DNA of 64,000 bases, taken from assembly GCA_903813345.2 (NCBI GenBank), contig CAIIXF020000011.1:7280571-7344570 (forward strand), read 5' to 3'. Shown here piece after piece: positions 34,401 to 44,399 of this stretch. Under the pieces are notes generated by a model. That model ran no database searches. It was not told where the DNA came from and was given only the letters and a program-made list of their open reading frames with translations. Every line of letters starts with the position of its first letter. Positions within the stretch are counted from its first letter, which is position 1. Source of the DNA: Owenia fusiformis. Its lineage: Eukaryota; Annelida; Polychaeta; Sabellida; Oweniidae. The translations under genes and the position numbers were made by a program.

Positions 34401-37400
34401 ACTTTTTTTGTGTTCAATGGTTGATGTTTGGTGGTTGGCATCTGTAACAAATGGTAGGTGGTGACATTTTGCATGCTAATACCTTGTTAAAGTTTTCCAC
34501 TTGGTTACCATTCAGAACAAATGAAGTGAGTTCTCCTATTTATGTCACCACCACAAGTGTTGACATATTGTTAAAGTCTCCAACTTTTTTTGTGCATAGC
34601 GGTGGACCATTGGTGTTTTGGCTATTGGTGTTTGGCATGTGTAACAAATGATAGGCTGTGACATTTTGCATGTTAATGCCTTGTTATGGTATCCAACTAT
34701 TTTTGTGTTCAATGGTTGATGTTTGGTGGTTGGCATCTGTAACAAATGGTAGGTGGTGACACTTTGCATGCTAATGCCTTGTTAAAGTTTTCCGCTTGGT
34801 TACCATTTAGAACAGATGAAGTGAGTTCTCCTTTTTATGTCACCACCACAAGTGGTGACATATTGTTATAGTCTTTTTTGTAGACTTTTTGTGCATGGCA
34901 GTCGGCCATTGGTGTTTGGCATCTGTAACAAATGGCAGGTTGTGACATTTTGCATGTTAATGCCTTGTTATGGTATCCAACTATTTTTGTGTTCAATGGT
35001 TGATGTTTGGTGGTTGGCATCTGTAACAAATGGTAGGTGGTGACACTTTGCATGCTAATGCCTTGTTAAAGTTTTCCGCTTGGTTACCATTTAGAACAGA
35101 TGAAGTGAGTTCTCCTTTTTATGTCACCACCACAAGTGGTGACATATTGTTATAGTCTTTTTTGTAGACTTTTGTGCATGGCAGTCGGCCATTGGTGTTT
35201 GGCATCTGTAACAAATGGCAGGTTGTGACATTTTGCATGTTAATGCCTTGTTATGGTCTACAACTATTTTTGTGTTCGGCGGTTGGTGTTGGTGGTTGGT
35301 GTCTGTAACAAATGGCACATGGTGACATTTTGGATGCTTATGCAGTGAATAAATTCTTTAGGCTCTTAAGATTCCAAGTGTAAAATACTTATTCAACAAG
35401 AAGGTATATTAGATGCCCAACTGTGCAGGTAGCGTATCACAATTGCATATACAAGATATTTTGTTGAAGATCAACATTGTTAAACTTTGCAAAATGTAGT
35501 GTATGATTTAATTACATATTTGCATATGAAATAAGAAGTAATGATTTTAAAAATCTTAACCTTTTATTTCAGAGTTGAAATCACTTCCCATAACTTCCCT
35601 GAAATATTCCTGCGCAACTTTCTGGGTCAAGCTAATGAAATTGCAAGAAGACATGTCACTCCACCATTACGAAAAAGACCCAAGTAAGGAAATTCTAACT
35701 TTTATTTACAGTCATGAATTAAAAATATTGTTCGAGTGATAAGTAACCTTTTAACGGCACAATAAATATTGATTTTAAATTAGTGATCTCCAATGAAGTG
35801 GCCCACAACTTCATTTTTCCAGTAAAGTTATATAAGAACTTTTAACAATGGATTCTACAGTTAGATTTTATTTTTAAATGTACAGTTGATTCATTCTTGT
35901 CTTGTTTTTTTAATAGAGATCCTCCGTTTGAACCTTCACCTTCCCTGAAGCCAGTTGCGGATTTCCTTATAAGGGATTGTATACGAAGGTTACCAGGGGA
36001 ACGCTGTCCTTGTTGTGGAAAAAGGGGATTACCTAAAGACCCACAAGTATGATTTTGAATTTTAAAAAAATTATAAATCAAAATATTTGAGACTTTTGGC
36101 TGCTTCAATCAATAAATAAATATGAGTAAAGGACATGCTATATTTATTTAGGGAAAATTACTTATATTGGATAGAGAGGAAATGGGGAAATAAGCAAGGA
36201 ATAAAGTAGCCAGACACGTAGACAACATTCTAAATTAACATGTTAAAAAATAACATTAAAAAATAGTATTGTATATAAACACATTTGTGAATTATCTAAT
36301 CGATTGCAATTAATTGAATTGTAAAAGGTTTTTGTACCAATCTTTTAGAAAACATTCCCAAATTTCTGCTTAGTTTCATTTATGTTAACAAATCAGTTAA
36401 CAGAATGGATTACATGTAGTGCTTACCTTTTGAGACATGCTCATCTTCTATATGATTTTTATGTCACCACCAAAATTGGTGAAGTACTTTTTTGCGGATG
36501 GTGTTTGGCATTTGGTGGTTGGCATTTTGCATCTATAACAAATGGCAGGCGTTGATATTACATGTTACTGCCTTGTATAAATACTTTTATTCCATAGGCT
36601 AGTTAGCATGATATTCATAGGAAAACATGTCAAAATAAAAACGGTATTTTTGTAATCAGTGGTAAAATATGATATTATTGACAACTTTTCACTTAACCAT
36701 AGCATACGGTGTTTAAGCCATGACATACGGCGCCGTATGCTATCAATTATGGATTTTTGCTACTTCAGACTCAAAACGAGGCTAAGTGTCAACATCGCCT
36801 GATCGTTTGGAAAATTTGAATTAAATCACTTAATTTCCGACAATTCTGATGATGACTTTAACTATGGAATAAAAAGAACATCCTCTATGTACAGTGCATT
36901 TAATATTTATATTTTTCAGAATATTATAACAGATGAGCACCATGACATGTTTGCTGAGAGAGTCTACTGCGGCCACATATACCACCACAAATGTCTCGAT
37001 GTATATATGAAAACTCCACCTTTTGAAGGTAGGTATTATCTAGGTATTGCATACAGTATAGTATTCGGGAAATCTAATTGCTAGCTTAGAGGCAGGTGGA
37101 GCAACTAGCTGGTTTGCGAAATAATTCTTAAATGTTTTTTAGATCACATACTCTTTTGGTCCTGGGCTGCCTTGGAAGTACATAATTTTGTCTTTGCATT
37201 AATGAAATTACATTTAATTTACATGGAATTACATGTGGCATTCCCTCCAGGATTTTTCCCAAATACATAAAAACTCTTATTTTACATACCTGAGTGGGAA
37301 TTTCCAAATTTGACAAACATGTATCATGATTTGAAAATCAGGCTAAAATCAGAGTGCGAACTGTGCATGTGTTATTGCACTCTTGGGTGTTAAATTGTGA

Positions 37401-37776
37401 TCATTTGCCAGGTGAATATATTGGATGTGGTGGGGTTCCTGACTTCTTTTCTGAAGTAAATAGTTTCATGATTTTTGTTAGGACATCACTAAAATCAGAG
37501 GGCCATCAAAGTTAAATCTGTGCAGTTTTAATTTAAAAATAATTAAAACGATTTTCTAAGAGAAAGGATTGCCGACTTTTATAAAAGTTATACTTTTATG
37601 CCTTCATTTAGGAATTTCCTTTTCCCATTCTAGGTGGTAAAAAGTGTCCAGCCTGTGGTAAAAGAATATATCATGAAAAATGGGGTGCAACTCCACAAAT
37701 TGCAGAACAGCGCTGGGCCCATAAAGAGGCCAAAAAACGAGAATTGGATGAAGTTGTTGACTTTTTAGACTCCTAA
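25497..37776 (+). CDS. tandem RWD-like / RING-H2 protein, putative E3 ubiquitin ligase, 8 exons
   Basis: Coding exons: 25497-25615, 26239-26404, 33526-33663, 34110-34192, 35573-35683, 35917-36046, 36920-37028 and 37634-37776. All introns are GT-AG and every junction keeps the frame, giving 332 residues. A charged helix (1-27) leads into an RWD-like segment with the characteristic FPNDYPNSPI turn (53-62), the helix 67-110 and a second RWD-like half (142-200, strands YYFTVKC and KVEITSHNFPE). The RING-H2 finger is complete: C236-x2-C239, C266-x-H268, H271-x2-C274 and C290-x2-C293. A basic helix (310-325) ends the protein. RWD plus RING suggests binding of an E2 enzyme and ubiquitin transfer, but no target is known and I cannot name an orthologue. 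The ATG directly follows an acceptor-like TTTTCAG. The ends of exons 1 and 4 are repeated in the adjoining introns. Confidence 0.85.
25597..25930 (+). repeat. 43-bp minisatellite containing the exon 1 end and splice donor
   Basis: The unit begins TGGTCAGAATACATATTACG and includes the donor ACGTGAGTACTTTT. The first unit is real: its first 19 bases are coding and GTGAGT at 25616 is the donor. Seven further units follow. The next three are near-exact and later ones are shortened or diverged (25772, 25804, 25847, 25898). Reading past the first donor hits TGA at once, so only the first donor gives a full protein. Confidence 0.85.
26593..31355. mobile_element. 4.76-kb foldback element inside intron 2
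   Basis: The ends are CTCTAAGAGCGAGGAGGAAA and its complement, with TA on both sides (26591-26592 and 31356-31357). The outermost 660 bp or more of each arm are collinear reverse complements without net gaps: paired positions always sum to 57948. Further in, both arms consist of diverged copies of a unit of about 180 bp (anchors AGGTCTGAATTTAC and TTTAAGAAGGTTTAAGG), in opposite orientation on the two sides of the centre near 28974. There is no transposase; the mirrored open frames at 27004-27195 and 30753-30944 are arm sequence. Confidence 0.85.
31470..33230. repeat. minisatellite of about 137 bp, 13 copies, rich in AGGTCA
   Basis: The unit is anchored by GTAGATGATTTTGAAAAAAA and repeats 13 times with lengths of about 114-178 bp. 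Each unit carries AGGTCATTGAAGGTCA, and many also carry TGACCTTTTTTGACCT and TGACCTTGAGAAGGTCA. It has no coding capacity. It lies in intron 2 between the foldback element and exon 3. Confidence 0.85.
33270..33383. repeat. CCGGACGCCAACC repeat and ATGTCACCAC hairpin
   Basis: GCCAACCGCCGGAC-type motifs repeat between 33277 and 33330. Then comes TATGTCACCACTTTTGGTGG, the left part of a small palindrome ending GTGACATA (about 33357-33383). The same palindrome family makes up the arrays in introns 4 and 6. Confidence 0.65.
33889..34075. repeat. 33-bp minisatellite in intron 3
   Basis: CTATGTTAAAAGTGCCAATA repeats with a 33-bp period (starts at 33906 and 33939, and onwards), about five copies with a shortened one near 34020. 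It ends 35 bp before exon 4, so it sits in the polypyrimidine and branch-point region. Confidence 0.75.
34163..35330 (+). repeat. tandem array of about 290 bp containing the exon 4 end and donor
   Basis: The last coding bases of exon 4 and its donor (CCACTTGGTTACCATTCAGA through GATGAAGTGAGTT) recur at about 34498, 34787 and 35078. Each copy is followed by the ATGTCACCACCACAAGTGGT palindrome and a TGTTTGGTGGTTGGCATCTG block. Units two and three are almost identical. After exon 4 the palindrome alone is also repeated four times in a row with a period of about 37 bp (34210-34345). Confidence 0.85.
36460..36580. repeat. stray copy of the intron 4 repeat in intron 6
   Basis: It begins TATGTCACCACCAAAATTGG and continues with GGTGTTTGGCATTTGGTGGT and ATCTATAACAAATGGCAGGC, matching the non-coding part of the intron 4 unit. 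The exon 4-derived part is absent. Confidence 0.7.
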
Positions 37777-38355
37777 CGAATAGTTGAGCATGAAGTGAAT
37801 GATATTTTACACATGATAACTCCTGAAGTATTTAAAATATTTTATTTATTAAAACATATTATTATAAAGACTATTTTGTAATTGTACATGTAGCATTGTA
37901 TTAAATGTTTTATGTCAGATGTTTAAGAACTTTCTAGCACACGATTACTCAGTTTAGTATATACGTACATGTATATGTTTCATATGCTACTCAATTCATG
38001 AAATGTCGATTCTGATTATATTTGGGGAATATGAACTCTGCAATATATATTCCCAGTAAACATGTGGATATCTTATGATATAGAGTTACTTTTACATGTG
38101 TGTATGATTGTTTAACACCATCATGGATGCGTATAACATCAAGGTCAGATATGTAATTATGTCAGTTATAAAAATACTGTAACTAGTTTTAATTTTGCGC
38201 CTTATACTTAATTTGGTGAATGTGGCATTTTTGTTTTCATCTCCCAATCTAAAAGTGTCATCAAATTTTCTGTAAATTGCAGCGAAAAAACATTCTCAAT
38301 GCAGTGCAATATTCTGTACATTCATTTTGTCATGCATTATTATATAGACTATATA
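37777..38355. other. 3' flank of the RWD-RING gene
   Basis: This probably holds the 3' untranslated region. I see no canonical AATAAA close to the stop; TATTAAA at about 37847 is a possible variant. No gene. Confidence 0.4.
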
Positions 38356-38846
38356 CTGTAAAATGGGTATTGTTAGCGAGGGTTAATTGTTAGCGATTGT
38401 TAGCGATCGCTATAGTTTCGCTAAAAATTCAATTCACTAAAATAAACCGGGGTTAAAATAAACCGGGCGCTAAAATTTGCAAATTCCCGGGAAACTACAT
38501 GAATACTAGTATTTAAGGAGCTTTTCGTTCATTGCTCGACTTCCGGTTTGTAATTTGAAAAAGGTAAATATTTTTAAATCGTATGTTTCTTTCAATATCT
38601 GATAGATAAATAGCCATCCATTCAGTTTGGACCAATACAATGTGCGTTAGAAGTCTTACATTTTGATAATTCCTCTGTCATGTCCGTTATTCATTCTTCT
38701 GCCATAAATGATAAAATTTCTAATACATTTCGCTAATTTGATTTTTTAAAGATTAATCTTCATTTCGCTAAAATTTCCCACGCTAAAACCCCCTAAAATT
38801 GAAAAATCACTAAAATTTCCCGGTGTCAAAATTACCCGTTTTACAG
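38356..38846. mobile_element. 491-bp MITE with TACTGTAAAA ends
   Basis: The ends are CTGTAAAATGGGTA and the inverted TACCCGTTTTACAG, each flanked by TA (38354-38355 and 38847-38848), suggesting a Tc1/mariner-type target. The interior repeats GTTAGCGA and CGCTAAAATT motifs and has no frame of interest. Confidence 0.75.
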
Positions 38847-38848
38847 TA

Positions 38849-39621
38849 TATACATATAGATGACTTTGTTATGTGTTCTTAAGAATAAGTAAAACATATT
38901 CCTTGTTAAATCAACAAGAAACTGTCAATCTATCATACCAAAAACTTCTCCAAAAATGACACATTCACCTGATTTAATATGTGAAAGTTATGAGTAATTT
39001 CATGTAAATCCTAGTGGTTAAAAATATCAAATTGTATTTCACTTTTCCTGTAATACAATGTACATGTATGTCTTTTGTCAAGTGTATATGATTATCTTAT
39101 ACAATGGTCAGAGCAATATCAGGTATATGACAGCAAGTGATAAATCACGATTTTGGGATAGGGAAATAGGATATAAATTCCTGGGGAAATCCGTTCATTG
39201 TCAAGTATGGTACTCCCAGGAGGAAATAAACAGGATAGTGACCAGGTGACTCACTTAAGAACTTTGTTCAATGTGTTAAATGTTATTTGTAGTCATCATT
39301 TTGTATGTTTTACAAGCAATAGAATTTTTTGGGGTTTTCTCATATTTTGCTCTTGACCATTTTTATGTTTTTTATGAAATTTTTGACGTAATTCAATTGT
39401 TCTCTTCACCAACAGATGGAATTTAGGTCGGTCTTTTTCTCAAAATATAAGGTACTTTGACAGAATACTGGGACTACAGTTTTTTTAAATCTTTTTACAA
39501 AAAACGAACATAAGCCTATTCGTATCTCAAATAAATCAATGTTGAACTCTAAGAAAAATCTATCGAGCTGTTTTACCATAAATTAAGATCCCCTGAGGGT
39601 AAACTAAATGTATGGTTTTCC
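38849..39621. other. no gene recognised
   Basis: The open frame 39058-39249 has no recognisable content. A block at about 39330-39365 (TTGGGGTTTTCTCATATTTT) recurs at about 40335, on the other side of the 39628-40111 element. Confidence 0.45.
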
Positions 39622-39627
39622 CATAGG

Positions 39628-40111
39628 CAGGCCTGTCAACTTGGGAACACCTAACATGAGTGACTTGGAAATGTTGAACACCTCCCCTCAAAATGTGGAC
39701 ACCTTGGTCCAAATCTGAACACCTTGATCCAAATTTTGAACACCTTGGTTTAAATTTTATTACATCTTGCCAAATTTTGAACACCTCAAATTTTTCACGC
39801 TCGCATTTCAAACATCCGTCGACGGGGGGGGGGGTGTAGGTACGAAATATTTCGAACCGAATGCGTGACATACACGTAATTCGCGTGAAAAGTCCGAACG
39901 AAATGCGTACATTTTTTTCGGACGTTCGTATTTTTGCTGTGTAGACGATCTTTTTTAGAAATTTTTCTGCAGAAATATTTTTGCTTGACAATACCAGGTA
40001 AAATGCGTATTTGCGTGACATTTTCTGTCACGCAAAAATAACTGGCGTGACTTCAAATTCTTCAGCAAATGCGTGACAAATACGCAAAATGCGGGACAGT
40101 TGACAGGCCTG
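39628..40111. mobile_element. 484-bp hAT-like MITE
   Basis: The ends are CAGGCCTGTCAACT and its exact complement, with CATAGG directly outside each end (39622-39627 and 40112-40117). CAGGCCTGTCAA-type ends are characteristic of hAT elements and resemble those of the 12849-14509 element. The left part repeats GAACACCTTGGTCCAAATTT. The right part has GCGTGACAAATACGCAAAAT motifs. The 153-codon minus frame (39560-40021) crosses the element boundary and is not a gene. Confidence 0.78.
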
Positions 40112-40117
40112 CATAGG

Positions 40118-40855
40118 ATTACATGTTAAATATGACAATTTTATCAGCATGGGGTCCTCAAAAATATGATCTTTGAAACCTACTTACAATATCTGAAATT
40201 ATTTTTTCTGCTTAAAATTTCTACAGCATATGTATTCCACTTGTTTACATACACTGTGCGATTTTCAGGAAAATCTGTTGAGGATTTTTTTGGGCTGACG
40301 GACCAGGTCCCACCTTAAAAGCAATATACTTTTTTGGGGTTTTCTCATATTTTGCTCTTGACCATGGTATAAGGTTGTTCTTTACCTGTCAGGATGTTAT
40401 GGGGAATATGCCTCGATGATATTGATATTTCCCTCAGTCACTGCAATCCCTCAGGAAATATTGATATTATCCCTGTGATATTCTTCATATGAAATCCCTC
40501 TTGATGTAGGATGTTTAGTGTATATCAACTTAAAATATATTTATTTACATGTTCAAGTAATTTTATTTAAAACGTTGTTATGATTAATTATGTAGAGTAA
40601 ATCTGAAGACTGGAAAAATGTCCAACTAACAGGATGCTTTGAAATGTTTGAATTGCATAAATGAAATCTGTTTTATACTGGAATGCATTAAATCATAAAA
40701 TATCCAGGGATTAGTCAGTTTTTTTTAGATTAAAGTTGGGAGTCAGTCAAAAATCCCATGTTTCATATCAAGCTCAGTGGTTTCGACTGTCTAATTCTTG
40801 TATGATATTCTACAAAGTTAACATGGAAGTGGGAAAGTTTAGGTGCGTGAGTTAA
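40118..40855. other. no gene recognised
   Basis: AT-rich sequence without long frames, arrays or transposon ends. Confidence 0.45.
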
Positions 40856-41762
40856 GTGATATTAGGGAGGTTAAGATTAGCGTAAAAATATAGGTGTACC
40901 TATCCGTATGTTTTATACGTATGCGTACGAAACCGTATGCTACAATTGATGATAGAAATGACATCCTGGATGAAAGAATGAAAACCATGCGTTGGCTTGT
41001 ATGACATATACAAGCCAGTACATAGCACCTCCAAGAACTGTTTTACACTTCAGAGACTGTGGTGTAGCTACTGTATTGGAGAGGGATGTTGCGGCCCGCT
41101 AATGGGGCAGTGACTTTATATGAAATGTTAAATTTCTAGCATGATGCAGCAATGAGAGTGAGTGACCAAATAGTAAAATTAAACTTAGGTAAAATACCGC
41201 TTAGTGCAATAACAAACTACGTACAGTATAGGTATAGGTAAAGGATATTTCTTGACCTATAATCTTAACTTGGCTTTGTGTAAAAAAACTCCTACCTCAT
41301 ACCCACCTACCCACCTACGTGGGACATGATACAGTCATTGAAGGGCTCAATTTTAAAGATTTTTAAATCTAATTATTAACATTGCTACAATCCCGGCTTT
41401 ATTTTATGACTAGACGGATGACAGATCCATAAATAATGAAATATGGGTGCATCGTAATGTGTAATGACCCGAGGGTGCCCCAGGGGAATAACTAACTAAC
41501 GACCGCGAGCATAGGTCCAACCAGCCAGATAAAGAAATTGAAAGAAAGAGTGCTAAATCCGATGCTCCGGGTGGGAATCGAAACCAGCTGGGCTGTAGTA
41601 GCAACTTGCTATCAAGGGTCATTACAAATGCATCTATAAGTCATCGTAAACTAAGATTTAATATACTAAGATCTTTAAAGACTGTATCATGCCCAACGTA
41701 CTTGGGTAGATGTGTATGAGGTAGGAGGTTTTTATACAAAGCCTTTTAACCTCCCTAATATG
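40856..41762. mobile_element. inverted-repeat element of about 0.9 kb
   Basis: The outer ends are GTGATATTAGGGAGGTTAA and the inverted TTAACCTCCCTAATATGAT. An inner pair follows: GGCTTTGTGTAAAAAAACTC through CTACCTCATACCCACC at about 41271-41310, mirrored at about 41695-41745. The left arm has about 390 bp extra, so another insertion may be nested. The middle (about 41405-41640) resembles a tRNA-derived SINE. Confidence 0.55.
41405..41640 (-). repeat. possible tRNA-derived SINE-like segment
   Basis: Read on the minus strand, GGTTTCGATTCCCACC (41570-41585) matches a polymerase III B box. About 30 bases before it lies TAGCAAGTTGCTACTACAGC, a weak A-box candidate. The segment is bounded by TGTAATGACCC inverted motifs rather than a clear poly-A tail. 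It could also be a chance match. Confidence 0.3.
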
Positions 41763-41970
41763 ATACAATGTTTTCTTAGTTCAAGTGTATCTATTTGAAA
41801 GATAGGGGGTAAAATGAAACTAATTTTATAGTTGGACCAAATTGATATTTTCATGTGATAACTTACAACATGGAACTCTATTTTGCATTCCCGATAAACT
41901 GCGTCAAGATGTCGTGTATCTAGAATAAACAAGATTATTTTCTTCATCCCCAGGTCTTCATCTAACTTCA

Positions 41971-42768
41971 ATCATCACGCGGTACTAACTCGACGGGGCG
42001 TATCGAAACCAAAACGCCCCGCAAAACCGTTAATTTGAATTTCAAATCTACCCTGTCTTTGGAAAATCAATAATGGTGAGTCTCACACTTCACCGTTTTT
42101 CCTCAAACTTGTTCCATTAAAACCTTCACAGGAATACCTTTCAGTCGAGACATTGCTTTTGTTTTAGCGGCGTTTTGGTCCCCAGATGTGAGAAGTTGCA
42201 AATCCTCAGAGATTTCAACCACGTTTCTTGATATCTCGCCAGTTCTTCTATCACTCTCCCCCATATTCTGCGCAAGGACTCCCATTACAACCCTCCATCG
42301 CTGCATCAACATATTTATTTCATGAAACGCAGCAATTTTGAAAAATCCTACACAACTGTTCGAAATTGACCAAAACGACCCGTTGTCTTCCAAAAACGCG
42401 AACGGGGCGTTTTGGAAGAGAACGGGGCGTTTTGATCAATTTCGAACAGATGCGTAGAACTTTTGGAAATTGCTGCGTTTAATGTAATGAATATGTTGAT
42501 GCAGAGATGGAGGGTTGTAATGGGAGTCCTTGTGCAAATAAAATATTGGGGAGAATAATAAAAGAACTGGCGATATATCGAGGCTTTTGGTTGAAATCTC
42601 TGAAGATTTGCATCTTCTCACATCTGGGGACCAAAACGCCGACAAACGGTGAACTGTGAGACTCACAATCATTGATTTTCCAAAGAAAGGGGAGATTTGA
42701 AATTCAAATTAACGGTTTTGGTTTCGATACGCCCCGTCGAGTTAGTCGAGTCGAGTACCGCGTGATCA
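41971..42768. mobile_element. 800-bp foldback hairpin
   Basis: The ends are ATCATCACGCGGTACT and the inverted AGTACCGCGTGATCAT, followed by GACGGGGCGTATCGAAACC and its complement. The arms of about 390 bp are near-complete complements around a centre near 42400, where AACGGGGCGTTTTGG repeats occur. The minus frames 42103-42393 and 42436-42672 are arm by-products. Confidence 0.78.
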
Positions 42769-43094
42769 TACTTTTTGCCACATTCAAATGAGATTTCACC
42801 TATTCTGTAAGCTTGTGACTAAAACAAAGCCAATATAAGTGATTTATATCACTCAACATGGATAATTGAGCGTTGGATCTCGCCCAAGAATTTAAAATAA
42901 TGTGTACATAATTTTCGGACCTCAGAGAAACAACTTCTGGTTTGTTGTTCATTGTCTGGCAAGCCCACTAACCACTACACCCGAGTGGCATTTGCATGGG
43001 TGCTGAAAATTTTACAACTACCTATTAATATGTGTAATATTTCCAAGTTGCATTCTTTGTCGAAATACTTTAGAGACTGTTGTGTGTATATTAA

Positions 43095-43480
43095 CCGGGG
43101 GGTTCACTCCAATATACTTCTTAAGTGCGTCCCCAAAGACCCCCTTTTTGAGCATTTTTTCCATGTCAATTTCCTCTCAAGATTGAAAGTTTCCAGGTTT
43201 AATTCCTTTACGACTTATATATTACTAAAGGATCCATCCTTGCTGCAAGGGTATTTTACAAGTATATAATTTAAGCATTAAGTCATTTGAAGAAGGATGT
43301 AAAAGATCAACTTTTCTAGTGATTTGTTCCAGGCCTCAGCAAAAGATTTAACGAATTTAATACAATTGTCGATAGAAAAACTGAATTTTGACTTAAAAGA
43401 GTACTTTCTTAGACAATTTTCCATGTTTTTTCCTCTTAGATTCACAAATTTCCATGTTTTATTGGAATGAACCCCCCGGG
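43095..43480. mobile_element. 386-bp MITE with CCGGGGGGTTCA ends
   Basis: CCGGGGGGTTCACTCCAATA at the left pairs with TATTGGAATGAACCCCCCGG at the right. The arms retain partial complementarity further in (TTTTTCCATG and CATG-GAAA blocks). The ends resemble those of the element at 21445-22085. Confidence 0.65.
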
Positions 43481-44399
43481 CGTAAACATCAATAAAAGAC
43501 AACATAAACACCGAGTATAAACACACGGGGGAAGTCTACCCGCGTATATACAACATACCGCCGAGCCGAAGATGTCTGAAAATGTAGGGGATAAGTTAAT
43601 AAACTCATGTGTTTTGGGTTCCTTGTTACAGCAAGAGGGGCCAGTAAAGTAGACTAACATGTTTGCATGGCAAATTTTGATCGAATATGTGAGACACTTT
43701 AAAGAGAGAATCAGATATAGCGAGCAGGCTAAACAAAAAATTGTTTCAATTTTAGAATATTTTTGGCTCATGTCATTCCTTGTCATGTCTATTTTCTAAA
43801 AATCACAATAGTGCATACTTTATTCCAGGTAAACTCAAGATTTTTACAATAATGTATTATTTTTCTATAAGAATGCTTACCATTCTTATTATTTGGGAGA
43901 ATATAGACATTTTTCACTCATTTTTGCACTTTGAATCATTAATAACTTCACCAATTTATAACATATTGTGAATCTTTTGGGAGATATTGCATTTGATATT
44001 GTAAGGAATAGATTGGTAGGTCAATTATACATGTTGCTTGTAATTTTGTTACCCCCTATAGATCAGATTCTGCTTTTGAATTGTCATAGAAAATTATTCA
44101 AATTACATAACTGTGTAAATCAAAGCTATTATGGGAGAAAACATTTCACTGAATTCAAATATGCCATTTAAAAGAAGATGCAAAACTCTTAAAATCTCAC
44201 GAAAAACGAGGTGTAGCGAGATTGCAAAAGCTATATGGAAACTATACTATTAAGTAGTAAGGTCCCGGGAGTAAGGAACAATTAAATGCCACAAACAAGT
44301 AACATCGCATATTGTCAAGTGGAAATAAAGCTAGGGGAAGTCACAAATATGCAAACGACCATTTTGAATGGCACTTCCTAAAACAAATTAATATATTCA
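43481..44399. other. no gene recognised
   Basis: Open frames at 43442-43786 (minus) and 43780-43971 (plus) show no domain. TTGTAAGGAATAGATTGGTAG at about 43998 also occurs at about 28639, at the centre of the intron 2 foldback element, so it is a dispersed repeat. Confidence 0.45.

Noticed and set aside
39560-40021. 153-codon minus-strand open frame
   Set aside because: It crosses the left boundary of the 39628-40111 hAT-like element and is built from its internal repeats. No domain is visible.
42103-42672. Two minus frames sharing residues such as EISEDLQLLTSGDQN
   Set aside because: They are opposite arms of the 41971-42768 hairpin and thus reflect sequence complementarity, not a gene family.
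42954-42990. tRNA-like GTAGTGGTTAGTGGGCTTGC on the minus strand
   Set aside because: It resembles an A box, but no B box or cloverleaf follows, so it is neither a tRNA gene nor a supportable SINE.
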